Positions 1 to 7,816 of a DNA stretch of 64,000 nucleotides are shown in pieces. The notes below the pieces were generated by a model that did no database searches, was not told the origin of the DNA, and saw nothing but the letters and a program-made list of their open reading frames with translations. The translations under genes were made by a program, and so were the position numbers. This DNA comes from UBA11524 sp963590165 (lineage in GTDB: Bacteria; Bacillota; Clostridia; Christensenellales; Aristaeellaceae), in assembly GCA_963590165.1 (NCBI GenBank), contig CAVANO010000002.1:4505-68504 (forward strand), read 5' to 3'. Numbering within the stretch: the first letter of the stretch is position 1; each line of letters begins with the position of its first letter.

Positions 1-824
1 AGAAGCACAACGCCCGTGGCATATGCCTGGTCATAATGCAAACCTTCCAGCGACAGCTCATACATATGCACAGCCAACGTGCGGCCGGAAGACAGCAGGA
101 AGTTCTTTGGCATATCGGCAACCGTGCCTGCCGTAAAGAGCAGCGCTGCCGTTTCGCCGACGATGCGGCCGATGGCAAGCACCACACCGGACAGGATGCC
201 GGGCATCGCGGGCGGCAGGACGATGCGCACAACCGTGCGGAGCTTGCCCGCGCCCAGACCGAAGCTGCCTTCGCGGTAGCTGTCAGGGATGGACAGCAAC
301 GCTTCTTCCGTCGTGCGGAGAATCAGCGGCAGCACCATAAGGGAGAGCGTCAATGCGCCGGAAAGCAGCGTCAGGTTGATGTGCAAAGCGGTAAAGAACA
401 CCATACCGAACAGACCGTAGATGATGGACGGAATGCCCTGCAGCGTCTCAGCGGTCAAGCGGATGATGCGCACGAGCGGCGAGGTGCGCTTGGCATATTC
501 GGACAGATAGATGGCACCGCCGACGCCAATCGGGATCGCCACCAGCAGCGCAACGATGACAATCAGCACCGTATTAATCAGTGCCGGCATCATAGACTGG
601 TTGTCCGTGGTATACTTGAAGCTGAACAGCTCCGGCGTCAGGTTCGGCACGCCCTTGATGAGCAGGTCAAGCACAATCGCCAACAGTGCAATCAGCGTAA
701 TCAGAATCGAAAGGCGGCACAGAAGGCGAACCACCGCACTGCCGGGATGACGGCGCCAGCGGTTCCACTCCTCCTGAAAGAAATGGCGGACGGGATGCTC
801 CTTTGCATTCACCACAGCGGTCAT
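1..824 (-). CDS. pstA: Phosphate ABC transporter permease PstA (3' end outside window)
   Basis: Inner-membrane permease of the high-affinity phosphate importer, pairing with PstC and the PstB ATPase. The reading frame opens at ATG 824 and stays open to the window edge, giving 274 residues, so only a short C-terminus can be missing. After a charged N-terminus come several hydrophobic segments, then the permease-loop pattern PDSYREGSFGLGAGKLRT, which matches the EAA-type loop that docks on the ATPase, and later AIGRIVGETAALLFTAG, a typical PstA stretch. The ATG overlaps the pstC stop codon by 3 nt, so the two are translationally coupled. pstB and phoU would be expected beyond the left edge. Confidence 0.95.
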   Translation of the reverse strand, partial: MTAVVNAKEHPVRHFFQEEWNRWRRHPGSAVVRLLCRLSILITLIALLAIVLDLLIKGVPNLTPELFSFKYTTDNQSMMPALINTVLIVIVALLVAIPIGVGGAIYLSEYAKRTSPLVRIIRLTAETLQGIPSIIYGLFGMVFFTALHINLTLLSGALTLSLMVLPLILRTTEEALLSIPDSYREGSFGLGAGKLRTVVRIVLPPAMPGILSGVVLAIGRIVGETAALLFTAGTVADMPKNFLLSSGRTLAVHMYELSLEGLHYDQAYATGVVL

Positions 825-1681
825 TGCTGTTCCCTCCTTTTCAGCAGCGAGAAGCACGCGTTAATCAGCAGGATGAACACGAACAGCACGATGCCTGTTG
901 CGATCAATGCCTCGCGGTGCAATCCCTCCGCGTAGCCCATCTCGATGACGATGCCTGATGTCAGCGTTCGGATGCCGCTGAGCAGATCGTTCGTTAAGCG
1001 TGCCTGATTGCCGACGACCATCTTGACCGCCATTGCCTCGCCGATTGCGCGGCCGATTGCCAGCACGATTGCCGCCAGAATGCCCGATTTTGCAGCAGGC
1101 ACCGTCGCACGGAACACGCTGCGCTCATCGGTTGCGCCCAGTGCCAAAGAGCCTTCATAGTAGGACGTCGGCACAGCCTTCACCGCAGCCGATGTCAGTT
1201 GAATGATGGTCGGCAGAATCATGATGCCCAGCAGCAGCGATGCCGTCAGGATGCACTGACCGCGTCCGCGGCCGCCCAGCAAATCTCGGATGAGCGGCAC
1301 GAGGTTCGTCAGACCGAAGAAGCCATACACGATGGACGGCACGCCAGCCATCAACCCGATCATCGGCTCGAAGATCTTCTGCAACTTCTTCGGGCAGAAC
1401 CGCGCCAGATAAATGCCAGCAAGAATGCCGATTGGCGCGCCGAAGAGCAATGCGCCGCCGGTCACATACAGTGAGCCGACAATCATAGGCAGAATGCCGA
1501 AGATTTCGTTCGCAGGCTTCCACGTGGTGCCTGTCAGAAACTCCCACAAATCATATTTTGTAAAAAAAGGCAGACCGTTCATAAACAGAAAGACGCAGAT
1601 CAGTGCTACTGCCGCAATGGAAAACGCCGCCGTGAGCGCGAATACCCATCGCATCGCCTGCTCCTTGAACTTCATGCGCAT
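821..1681 (-). CDS. pstC: Phosphate ABC transporter permease PstC
   Basis: First permease of the phosphate importer, 286 aa. It has an N-terminal membrane segment, the motif GVPSIVYGFFGL that is conserved in PstC/PstA, and the loop PTSYYEGSLALGATDERS that contacts PstB. Purine-rich AAAGGAAGGGA precedes ATG 1681; a second ATG two codons later (1675) is also possible. No substrate-binding pstS lies upstream within the window: the next gene on that side is a tRNA, so PstS must be encoded elsewhere. Direct TTTACA-type repeats upstream suggest PhoP control under phosphate starvation. Confidence 0.95.
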   Translation of the reverse strand: MRMKFKEQAMRWVFALTAAFSIAAVALICVFLFMNGLPFFTKYDLWEFLTGTTWKPANEIFGILPMIVGSLYVTGGALLFGAPIGILAGIYLARFCPKKLQKIFEPMIGLMAGVPSIVYGFFGLTNLVPLIRDLLGGRGRGQCILTASLLLGIMILPTIIQLTSAAVKAVPTSYYEGSLALGATDERSVFRATVPAAKSGILAAIVLAIGRAIGEAMAVKMVVGNQARLTNDLLSGIRTLTSGIVIEMGYAEGLHREALIATGIVLFVFILLINACFSLLKRREQQ

Positions 1682-1726
1682 TCCCTTCCTTTCCTACTCG
1701 TTAACGGCATCAGCATAGCACGCGCA

Positions 1727-1787
1727 TGTAAAGGAATTCATTTGTAAAATGTAAAGTGTATGTAAAATTTCAGCAAGGCATTGTAAC
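1727..1787 (-). promoter_or_regulatory. Candidate PhoP/PhoB box cluster upstream of pstC
   Basis: Read on the minus strand, five copies of TTTACA/GTTACA occur, with + strand starts at 1727, 1743, 1750, 1761 and 1782. Several spacings (11, 21 and 23 nt) are close to multiples of 11. Firmicute PhoP boxes are direct TTHACA repeats at about 11-bp spacing, and the location upstream of pstC fits. The 7- and 16-nt spacings do not fit, so this is a candidate only. Confidence 0.5.
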
Positions 1788-1800
1788 GGGTTGCTGAAAT
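1767..1800. repeat. Perfect 10-bp inverted repeat between pstC and tRNA-Leu
   Basis: ATTTCAGCAA (1767-1776) and TTGCTGAAAT (1791-1800) form a perfect inverted repeat around a 14-nt loop that holds the outermost TGTAAC box. It could be an operator dyad or a stem-loop. No U-tract follows directly, so a simple terminator is unlikely. Confidence 0.5.
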
Positions 1801-1844
1801 CGTGTAAAACAGCTTCCTTTTTTTTGAGGACATGTATGAATACA

Positions 1845-1888
1845 CAAAAAAGCCGCACGATTCAGCGCTGCAGCCGAACCATGCGGTG
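1845..1888 (-). terminator. Rho-independent terminator after tRNA-Leu(TAA)
   Basis: On the minus strand CCGCATGGTTC pairs (with G-U pairs) with GAATCGTGCGG, and the hairpin is followed by a T6 run. It lies just beyond the 3' end of tRNA-Leu. Confidence 0.75.
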
Positions 1889-1901
1889 TTCTTTTTGTTT
1901 G

Positions 1902-1983
1902 TGCTGATGGCGGGACTCGAACCCGCACGCCGTGAAGGCAAGGGATTTTAAGTCCCCAGTGTCTGCCATTTCACCACATCAGC
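1902..1983 (-). tRNA. tRNA-Leu (anticodon TAA)
   Basis: Minus-strand cloverleaf of 82 nt: acceptor GCTGATG/CATCAGC, D-loop GGTGAAATGGCAGAC, anticodon loop CTTAAAA, long class II variable arm, T-arm GCGGGTTCGAGTCCCGC, discriminator A. The CCA end is not encoded. Confidence 0.95.
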
Positions 1984-1994
1984 CTGTAACGCAT

Positions 1995-2023
1995 ATTATA
2001 GCACGCAAAAGGGCAAAAGTCAA
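1995..2023 (-). promoter_or_regulatory. Promoter of tRNA-Leu(TAA)
   Basis: Minus strand TTGACT (2018-2023), 17-nt spacer, TATAAT (1995-2000), placed just upstream of the tRNA 5' end. Confidence 0.8.
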
Positions 2024-2040
2024 ACCAGAACACAAAACGG

Positions 2041-2076
2041 AAAAGCAGCTGCTCGAAAAGAGCAGTTGCTTTGTTC
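2041..2076 (-). terminator. Terminator after rpiB
   Basis: Minus strand AAAGCAACTGCTC and GAGCAGCTGCTTTT form a stem around TTTTC, followed by a T-rich tail. It lies 18 nt beyond the rpiB stop. Confidence 0.75.
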
Positions 2077-2093
2077 GTTCCATGTGCTGCGCG

Positions 2094-2540
2094 TTAGAGT
2101 TCTTCACCGTTTTCAATGGCGGTGATTTCATCGATACGCCGCTGATGGCGTCCGCCCTCAAACTCCGCCGTCAGCCAATGCGTCGCGATCATCTTCGCGA
2201 GATCAACGCCGACCACGCGTGCACCCATCGTCAGGATGTTACTGTTGTTGTGACGTTTGCTCAACTCGGCGCTGTATACATCCGAGCATGTGCACACGCG
2301 GGTACCCTTCACCTTGCTTGCCGCGATGCCGATTCCAATGCCCGTGCCGCAGATAAGGATGCCGCGGTCGCATTCACCGGACGCAACCGCCTTCGCCGCG
2401 CGGTAGCCATAGATGGGATAATCGCAGGAAACCGCCTCATTCGTGCCGAAATCGCGATATTCCAGCCCCATGGAATCGAGCAGCTTCATGATTTCCTTCT
2501 TCAGTTCAATGCCTGTATGGTCGCAAGCCAGTGCAATCAT
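2094..2540 (-). CDS. rpiB: Ribose-5-phosphate isomerase B (RpiB/LacAB family)
   Basis: Interconverts ribose 5-phosphate and ribulose 5-phosphate in the cytoplasmic pentose phosphate pathway. It is 148 aa, the usual length. Family motifs: ACDHTG near the N-terminus, the phosphate-binding and catalytic-Cys segment ILICGTGIGIGIAASK, and HNNSNILTMGAR. An AGGAGGC Shine-Dalgarno lies upstream of ATG 2540. Monocistronic: a TATTAT-type -10 is upstream and a terminator follows. A related sugar isomerase activity (for example allose 6-phosphate) cannot be excluded by sequence alone. Confidence 0.93.
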   Translation of the reverse strand: MIALACDHTGIELKKEIMKLLDSMGLEYRDFGTNEAVSCDYPIYGYRAAKAVASGECDRGILICGTGIGIGIAASKVKGTRVCTCSDVYSAELSKRHNNSNILTMGARVVGVDLAKMIATHWLTAEFEGGRHQRRIDEITAIENGEEL

Positions 2541-2630
2541 CCGAAAAGCCTCCTAACAATTTTCGAAAATCACCATCTTGCATAATACGAGAAAAAAACG
2601 GAAACTCCTGCCAATGCAATGCAAAAAGGG

Positions 2631-2659
2631 TAGAATCCGCGCGAAATAGATGGTATAAT
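2631..2659 (+). promoter_or_regulatory. Promoter of the metal ABC transporter operon
   Basis: TAGAAT (2631-2636), 17-nt spacer and TATAAT (2654-2659), 44 nt before the first ATG. No clear Zur or MntR palindrome was recognised around it. Confidence 0.6.
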
Positions 2660-2703
2660 ATTTCTGTGTATGGCGGAATCAACCTGATCCCAGGAGGGAT
2701 ATT

Positions 2704-3528
2704 ATGACGCAGGATTCATGTAAGCTGTGCCGCATCGCGCTGGAGAATGTCTCCGTGCAGCGCGGCGGACAAACGCTTTTGCAGGATGTTTCAATGCACA
2801 TTCACTGCGGTCAGCTGACGGTGCTGATCGGTCAGAACGGCGCAGGCAAGACGACGCTCATCCGTGCGCTGCTGGGGGAATATGCCCACAGCGGCACCAT
2901 CCGCCATGTTGACGGCGAGGGACGCGATGTCGCACGGATGCGCACGGGCTATGTGCCGCAGCACCTGGAGTTTGACCGCGAAATGCCTGTGACGGTAGAG
3001 GACTTTCTCGCGGCAAGCCTGACGAAACGCCCGGTATGGCTCGGCGTGAGCAAGAAAACGCGTGATCAGGTCAAGGATGCGCTCGCGATGGTTGAGGGGG
3101 AGCAGCTGCTGCATCGCCCGCTCGGTCGCTGCTCCGGCGGCGAACTTCAGCGCGTGCTGCTGGCGCTGTCCCTGCATCCGTCGCCTGACCTGCTTGTGCT
3201 CGACGAGCCCGTTTCCGGCGTCGACCAGAACGGCACGTACATGTTCCTCGACACGGTCGCACGGCTCAAGGAGCATCACCATATGGCGATTCTGCTCGTC
3301 AGCCATGATCTGAACACAGTCAGGCGATATGCGGATCATGTCGTGCTGCTGGACAAAACGGTGCTGTGCCAAGGCAAGCCGGATGATGTTTTTGCATCGC
3401 CGGAATTCCAGCGAATTTTCGGCATCGGTGCGCGCAACCTGAGTGCACAGCGCATTCATGGCGTAGAGAAATGGTCGCCAAAAAAAGCGGAGGAATCCGC
3501 ACAGGCAGCAAAGGAGGAAAACGTCTGA
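2704..3528 (+). CDS. Metal (Zn/Mn-type) ABC transporter ATP-binding protein
   Basis: ATPase of a ZnuC/AdcC/MntB-type importer, 274 aa. Walker A GQNGAGKTT at about residue 43, Q-loop in GYVPQHLEF, signature CSGGELQRV near 143, Walker B LLVLDEPVSG near 163 and the H-loop VSHD. AGGAGGG precedes the ATG. The stop overlaps the start of the permease gene. The operon contains no substrate-binding protein of the ZnuA family, so it must be encoded elsewhere. The metal (zinc, manganese or iron) cannot be decided from this subunit. Confidence 0.9.
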   Translation: MTQDSCKLCRIALENVSVQRGGQTLLQDVSMHIHCGQLTVLIGQNGAGKTTLIRALLGEYAHSGTIRHVDGEGRDVARMRTGYVPQHLEFDREMPVTVEDFLAASLTKRPVWLGVSKKTRDQVKDALAMVEGEQLLHRPLGRCSGGELQRVLLALSLHPSPDLLVLDEPVSGVDQNGTYMFLDTVARLKEHHHMAILLVSHDLNTVRRYADHVVLLDKTVLCQGKPDDVFASPEFQRIFGIGARNLSAQRIHGVEKWSPKKAEESAQAAKEENV

Positions 3529-4367
3529 TGGATGCGATTCGGTCATTTGTGCAGACGGTGCTCCCGTTTGAATTTCTGCAGTTTGACTTCATGGTCAACG
3601 CGCTGCTGGCGATTCTGCTGCTGACGCCGCTGCTTGGGCTGCTCGGCACGATGGCCGTCAACCAGCAGATGGCATTCTTCTCCGATGCGCTCGGTCACAG
3701 TGCCCTGACCGGCATCGGACTTGGCATCATCCTCGGCGTATCAAGCGATTTGCTGGCAATGCTGGTGTTCGGCATCATCTGGGCGCTGCTGATTTGCCGC
3801 ATCAAGCAGACCGGCGCGGCATCGACGGACACCATCATCAGCGTGTTCTCTTCGACATCGGTCGCGGCAGGCGTGCTGGTGCTGTCGATGGGCGGCGGAT
3901 TCGCGAAGTACTCCTCGCTGCTCGTCGGCGATGTGCTTGCGGTGCAGGACTCGGACCTGCTGTATCTGCTGATTGCACTGATTGGCGGCATCATCCTGTG
4001 GGCAGTGATGTACAATTCGCTGCTGCTGACCGGCATCAGTCCGTCCCTGGCGCGCAGCCGCGGCATCCACAACCGCTTGGTGGAGGCGGCGTTTGTCGTG
4101 CTGGTTGCGGTGGCGGTTATGCTGTCGATTCGTTGGGTCGGTGTGATGCTGATCAACGCACTGCTGATTCTGCCGGCAGCGGCAGGGCGGAATTTAGCGC
4201 GTTCGAGCCGTCAGCATGCGATTTACAGCGTGGTGATTGCGTTGGTCTGCGGTGTAGCTGGGCTTGTATGTGCATATTATCTGGACACGACCGCCGGTGC
4301 AGCGATTGTGTTATTTGCCGCGGTTTGCTATGCGGTTTCGCTCGGCATTCGGGCAATTCGAAAGTGA
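3528..4367 (+). CDS. Metal ABC transporter permease (ABC-3/ZnuB family)
   Basis: Integral membrane subunit of the same importer. I chose ATG 3528, which overlaps the upstream TGA and has AAAGGAGG 10 nt before it, rather than an upstream in-frame ATG buried in the ATPase gene; this gives 279 aa. Around seven or eight hydrophobic segments are visible. Family stretches include FFSDALGHSALTGIGLG near the N-terminus and RWVGVMLINALLILPAAAGR in the C-terminal half. The gene is followed directly by a repeat-rich non-coding region. Confidence 0.92.
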   Translation: MDAIRSFVQTVLPFEFLQFDFMVNALLAILLLTPLLGLLGTMAVNQQMAFFSDALGHSALTGIGLGIILGVSSDLLAMLVFGIIWALLICRIKQTGAASTDTIISVFSSTSVAAGVLVLSMGGGFAKYSSLLVGDVLAVQDSDLLYLLIALIGGIILWAVMYNSLLLTGISPSLARSRGIHNRLVEAAFVVLVAVAVMLSIRWVGVMLINALLILPAAAGRNLARSSRQHAIYSVVIALVCGVAGLVCAYYLDTTAGAAIVLFAAVCYAVSLGIRAIRK

Positions 4368-4377
4368 TGCTTTCGAG

Positions 4378-4584
4378 CGCGGACTTCGTCCGTTCTCTTT
4401 GACTTCTTCTGCGCTGCACAGTTTTCATTTTCATTGTTGTGTTTGCTTGCTGCTCAAAGGGGGCTTTCCGATCGCGGACTTCGTCCGTTTTCTTTGGCTT
4501 CTTCGGCACCCTACAAATTTTCACTTCCATTATTGTGTTTGGTTGCCGCTCAAGGGGGCTTTCCGATCGCCCCCTTAAACCCCT
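4378..4584 (-). repeat. Two degenerate copies of an about 97-bp repeat, inverted relative to the main array
   Basis: GCGGACTTCGTCCGTT occurs at 4378 and again at 4475; both are followed by related T/C-rich sequence and by a GGGGGCTTTCCGATCGC core (near 4458 and 4554). The core is the reverse complement of the core of the 101-bp array that follows. Each copy can fold (GGACTTCGTCC; GGGGGC...GCCCCC). No gene is supported here. Confidence 0.75.
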
Positions 4585-4638
4585 TCGGCTTCGGCACCAT
4601 GCTTGATTTCATTTTCATAGCTGCACTTAGCCAAACGA

Positions 4639-5330
4639 TAAGCTGCCTTACAAAACCACCATGGAAATATAAATTGCATACCCGAAGGGGTTCAGGGGCG
4701 ATCGGAAAGCCCCCGAAAAATGCTGCTTGTTCAATCAAGCAAAGCTGCATTACAAATCCACCATGGAAATATAAATTGCATGCCCGAAGGGGTTCGGGGG
4801 CGATCGGAAAGCCCCCCGAAAAACGCTGCTTGTTCAATCAAGCTAGGCTGCATTACAAATCCACCATGGAAATGCAAATTACATACCCGAAGGGGTTCGG
4901 GGGCGATCGGAAAGCCCCCGAAAACGCTGCTTGTTCAATCAAGCAAGGCTGCTTTACAAAACCACCATGGAAATGTAAATTGCATACCCGAAGGGGTTCA
5001 GGGGCGATCGGAAAGCTCCCGTAAACGCTGCTTGTTCAATCAAGCAAGGCTGCTTTGCAAAACCGCTATAGAAATGTAAATTGCATACCCGAAGGGGTTC
5101 GGGGGCGATCGGAAAACCCCCGAAAATGCTGCTTGTTCAATCAAGCAAGGCTGCTTTGCAAAACCGCTATAGAAATGTAAATTGCATACCCGAAGGGGTT
5201 CGGGGGCGATCGGAAAACCCCCGAAAATGCTGCTTGTTCAATCAAGCAAGGCTGCTTTGCAAAACCGCTATAGAAATGTAAATTGCATACCCGAAGGGGT
5301 TCGGGGGCGATCGGAAAGCCCCCGAAAAAT
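4639..5330 (+). repeat. Tandem array of 101-bp units (about 6.9 copies)
   Basis: The marker GCTTGTTCAATCAAGC starts at 4725, 4828, 4929, 5030, 5131 and 5232, a period of 101 bp (once 103). Each unit holds three potential hairpins: GCTTG/CAAGC, CCGAA/TTCGG and GGGGGC/GCCCCC around GATCGGAAA. The last units (from about 5050) are nearly identical, pointing to recent expansion. Open frames across the array are repeats of the same phrase in several registers and are not credible genes. The array ends about 40 nt before the next ATG. Confidence 0.95.
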
Positions 5331-5373
5331 GTTGCATGTTCAAAGAATACGAATCACAAGCAAGGAGGACGCT

Positions 5374-6765
5374 ATGGAGCGAATCCTGATCCTGCTGCAG
5401 GCGGAAAACTGGGCAGATGCATCTGCAGCCCTGCAGTCAGCCAAGGACAATGCCTTTCGCAGCGATGCGCTGACGTATGCCCTCACGCTGCCCGATGAGC
5501 CGACAGAGCAGGAAAAGCGCTGCATGGCGGAATTCGGCGCGATGCAGTACCTCGTGTCGGCGGAAATGACATTTGCCGATATGGAGGCGCTGTGGCAGGG
5601 CGAGCGCTATGTCCTGCATGCCCATCCTGCGATGCGCTTTTGCCGCGGCTGGGAGCATGCACTGCTGAGTGCCCTGAACAACTGCGGCAGCGAGCAGGCA
5701 GTGCTGAGCGGCTATCTGCCGGCAGAGGACGACCCCATCGGCGCGGTCTGTCCTGTCGCGGCGGAACGCCTTGACGGTACATCATTGCACTTCAGCCATG
5801 GTCTGCCGCTCAAGCAGGCGGCGCACCCGATGGCAGGGCTTTTCCTGCATCCGGACTTCTTCTTTGCACCTGCCGGTTTCGTGCGCATGATGGCGCAGCA
5901 GAGCGGCACGCTGACAAAGCAGCTGCTGCACAGTGGCTGGCAGGTGTTCACGCTGCACGCACCGGTCATGGAGGTCACGCAGGATTTGTCCGTTCCGCCG
6001 GAAACGCTCGATGCGGAAACAGCCGGTGCAATCGGCATTGACCTGGCCGCCGGCACCATTCCGCAGAACGCGAAGCGCGGCCTCAAAACGGATACGCTCG
6101 ATGTGCCGCTTGACGTGTCGCCGCTGATGAAGGTAACCGAGGCATGGAAGCGCCGTCAGGAAAAAAAGCACGGCAAGCTCGTGCCCCTGTGCGTGACGGT
6201 CTGCACGGATGCGATGGACGAAGAAGGCACACACTGGCTGCGTCAGCTGACACAGCTGGCGGATTTATCGCTTTTGTGCTATACTGTAAGCAGCCGCGTG
6301 CGCGAAATCGCCCAATTCCACCCGAACGTGCTGGAATACAAGGATCGGTACGCACTCAGGCAATCTGACGGAACGTCCTTGTTCAGCCGGGCGGCGGTGC
6401 TCAGTGCGGCGCGCGACCGGGTGCTGTCCGGCACGCACTATGTGTGGATTGCACCGGACTGCGTGCGTTATCCGCTGTATACCGGACTGGCTCTGAAGTG
6501 GCATGAAATCTGCTCAGGGGAAATCGTACTTGCCCGCGTGCAGGGGAAGCTCGACCTGTCGATGATTGTCGTACCGGATAAGCGCTTGAAACCGCTGCTG
6601 GACGCGATGAACGAATCGCTTCGGGTCATGACATCCGCCGGAAAACCGCCGGAAAACGAGGATGTGCTGTGGGACGCGGTTGTTTCGGCACATCCGGACT
6701 GGTTCGCCTTCTTCGCGATGCCGGTCGAAAAGCAGCTCTTCACAAAATTGCTGGATCAGAATTAA
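5374..6765 (+). CDS. Glycosyltransferase-like protein (possible GT60/GlcNAc-transferase-related)
   Basis: 463 aa. The start is ATG 5374 behind AAGGAGGACGCT; longer frames would run into the repeat array. No signal peptide or membrane segment. The stretch from residue 70 to 115, with ALWQGERYVLHAHPAMRFC and GWEHALLSAL, resembles the 'W.GE.Y.L.ID.H.RF..GWD..L' pattern of the GlcNAc-transferase family PF11397 (GT60), but the usual DSH-type metal site reads HPA. The C-terminal half (HYVWIAPDCVRYPLY) also has the look of a nucleotide-sugar enzyme. It lies 19 nt before asnA. The assignment comes from a remembered pattern and needs a profile search. Confidence 0.5.
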   Translation: MERILILLQAENWADASAALQSAKDNAFRSDALTYALTLPDEPTEQEKRCMAEFGAMQYLVSAEMTFADMEALWQGERYVLHAHPAMRFCRGWEHALLSALNNCGSEQAVLSGYLPAEDDPIGAVCPVAAERLDGTSLHFSHGLPLKQAAHPMAGLFLHPDFFFAPAGFVRMMAQQSGTLTKQLLHSGWQVFTLHAPVMEVTQDLSVPPETLDAETAGAIGIDLAAGTIPQNAKRGLKTDTLDVPLDVSPLMKVTEAWKRRQEKKHGKLVPLCVTVCTDAMDEEGTHWLRQLTQLADLSLLCYTVSSRVREIAQFHPNVLEYKDRYALRQSDGTSLFSRAAVLSAARDRVLSGTHYVWIAPDCVRYPLYTGLALKWHEICSGEIVLARVQGKLDLSMIVVPDKRLKPLLDAMNESLRVMTSAGKPPENEDVLWDAVVSAHPDWFAFFAMPVEKQLFTKLLDQN

Positions 6766-6784
6766 AATCAGGAGGAATCCACCG

Positions 6785-7789
6785 ATGCATTTGATTATTC
6801 CCAAGCAGTACAACCCTGTTTTGAATCTGCGCGATACGGAAATCGCCATCAAGCTCGTCAAGGACTTCTTCGAGCAGGAGTTGGCGCGTTCGCTCAACCT
6901 GATGCGCGTATCCGCTCCGATTATGGTCACGCCCGGCAGTGGTCTGAACGACAACCTGAACGGCGTCGAGCGCCCCGTATCCTTTGACATCCTCGAAACC
7001 GGCGAAACGGCGGAAATCGTCCATTCGCTGGCAAAGTGGAAGCGTCTTGCACTCAAGACATACGGTTTTAAGCCCGGCGAAGGTCTTTACACCGACATGA
7101 ACGCCATTCGCCGCGATGAAACCACCGACAACATTCACTCGATTTTCGTCGACCAGTGGGACTGGGAGAAAATCATCACGCCCGAACAGCGCAACATGGA
7201 GACGCTGCAGGCAACTGTCCGCACGATTTACCTGACGCTGCGCAAGGCGGAAGGCTACGTGTGCGCCCATTATCCGCACATCAAGCCCGAGCTGCCGGAT
7301 GACATCACGTTCGTGTCCTCGCAGGAGCTGGAAGACCGCTATCCCGACCTGCCGCCGAAGGAACGCGAATATCGGGCAGTGCGCGAGTACGGCGCGGTGT
7401 TCCTGACCGGCATCGGCGGTGCGCTCCATTCCGGCAAAATTCATGACGGCCGCGCGCCGGACTACGACGATTGGGATTTGAACGGCGATATCCTGCTCTA
7501 CGACCCGCTGCTTGATATTTCGCTGGAAGTGTCCAGCATGGGCATTCGTGTCGATGCGGATGCGCTGAAGCGTCAGCTCAAAATCCGCGGCTGCGAGGAG
7601 CGTGCCGAACTGCCCTTCCAGAAGGCGCTGCTGAACGGTGAACTGCCCCTGACGATGGGCGGCGGTATCGGGCAGAGCCGCATGTGCGTGTATCTGCTGC
7701 GCAAGGCACATGTCGGCGAGGTGCAGGCGAGCATGTGGCCGCAGGATGTGCAGGAGGCTTGCCGCAAGGCGAACATTCAACTGCTGTAA
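6785..7789 (+). CDS. asnA: Aspartate–ammonia ligase (AsnA)
   Basis: Makes asparagine from aspartate, ammonia and ATP in the cytoplasm; class II aminoacyl-tRNA-synthetase fold. 334 aa, the usual size. The N-terminus IPKQYNPVLNLRDTEIAIK and blocks such as DMNAIRRDE, SIFVDQWDWE, LTGIGGALHSG, SSMGIRVD and TMGGGIGQSR are characteristic. AGGAGGAATCCACCG precedes ATG 6785. It probably shares a transcript with the flanking genes (gaps of 19 and 27 nt). Confidence 0.97.
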   Translation: MHLIIPKQYNPVLNLRDTEIAIKLVKDFFEQELARSLNLMRVSAPIMVTPGSGLNDNLNGVERPVSFDILETGETAEIVHSLAKWKRLALKTYGFKPGEGLYTDMNAIRRDETTDNIHSIFVDQWDWEKIITPEQRNMETLQATVRTIYLTLRKAEGYVCAHYPHIKPELPDDITFVSSQELEDRYPDLPPKEREYRAVREYGAVFLTGIGGALHSGKIHDGRAPDYDDWDLNGDILLYDPLLDISLEVSSMGIRVDADALKRQLKIRGCEERAELPFQKALLNGELPLTMGGGIGQSRMCVYLLRKAHVGEVQASMWPQDVQEACRKANIQLL

Positions 7790-7816
7790 TTCAGAAAGCG
7801 CAAAGGAGGACGGCCA

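Noticed and set aside
4639..5330. CRISPR array
   Set aside because: The unit is 101 bp, fully repeated, with no unique spacers and no cas genes.
4639..5373. Open frames with repeating phrases such as RRGSGAIGKPP through the tandem array
   Set aside because: The same phrase is produced in several registers by the 101-bp repeat, none has a ribosome site of its own, and the real gene begins at ATG 5374.
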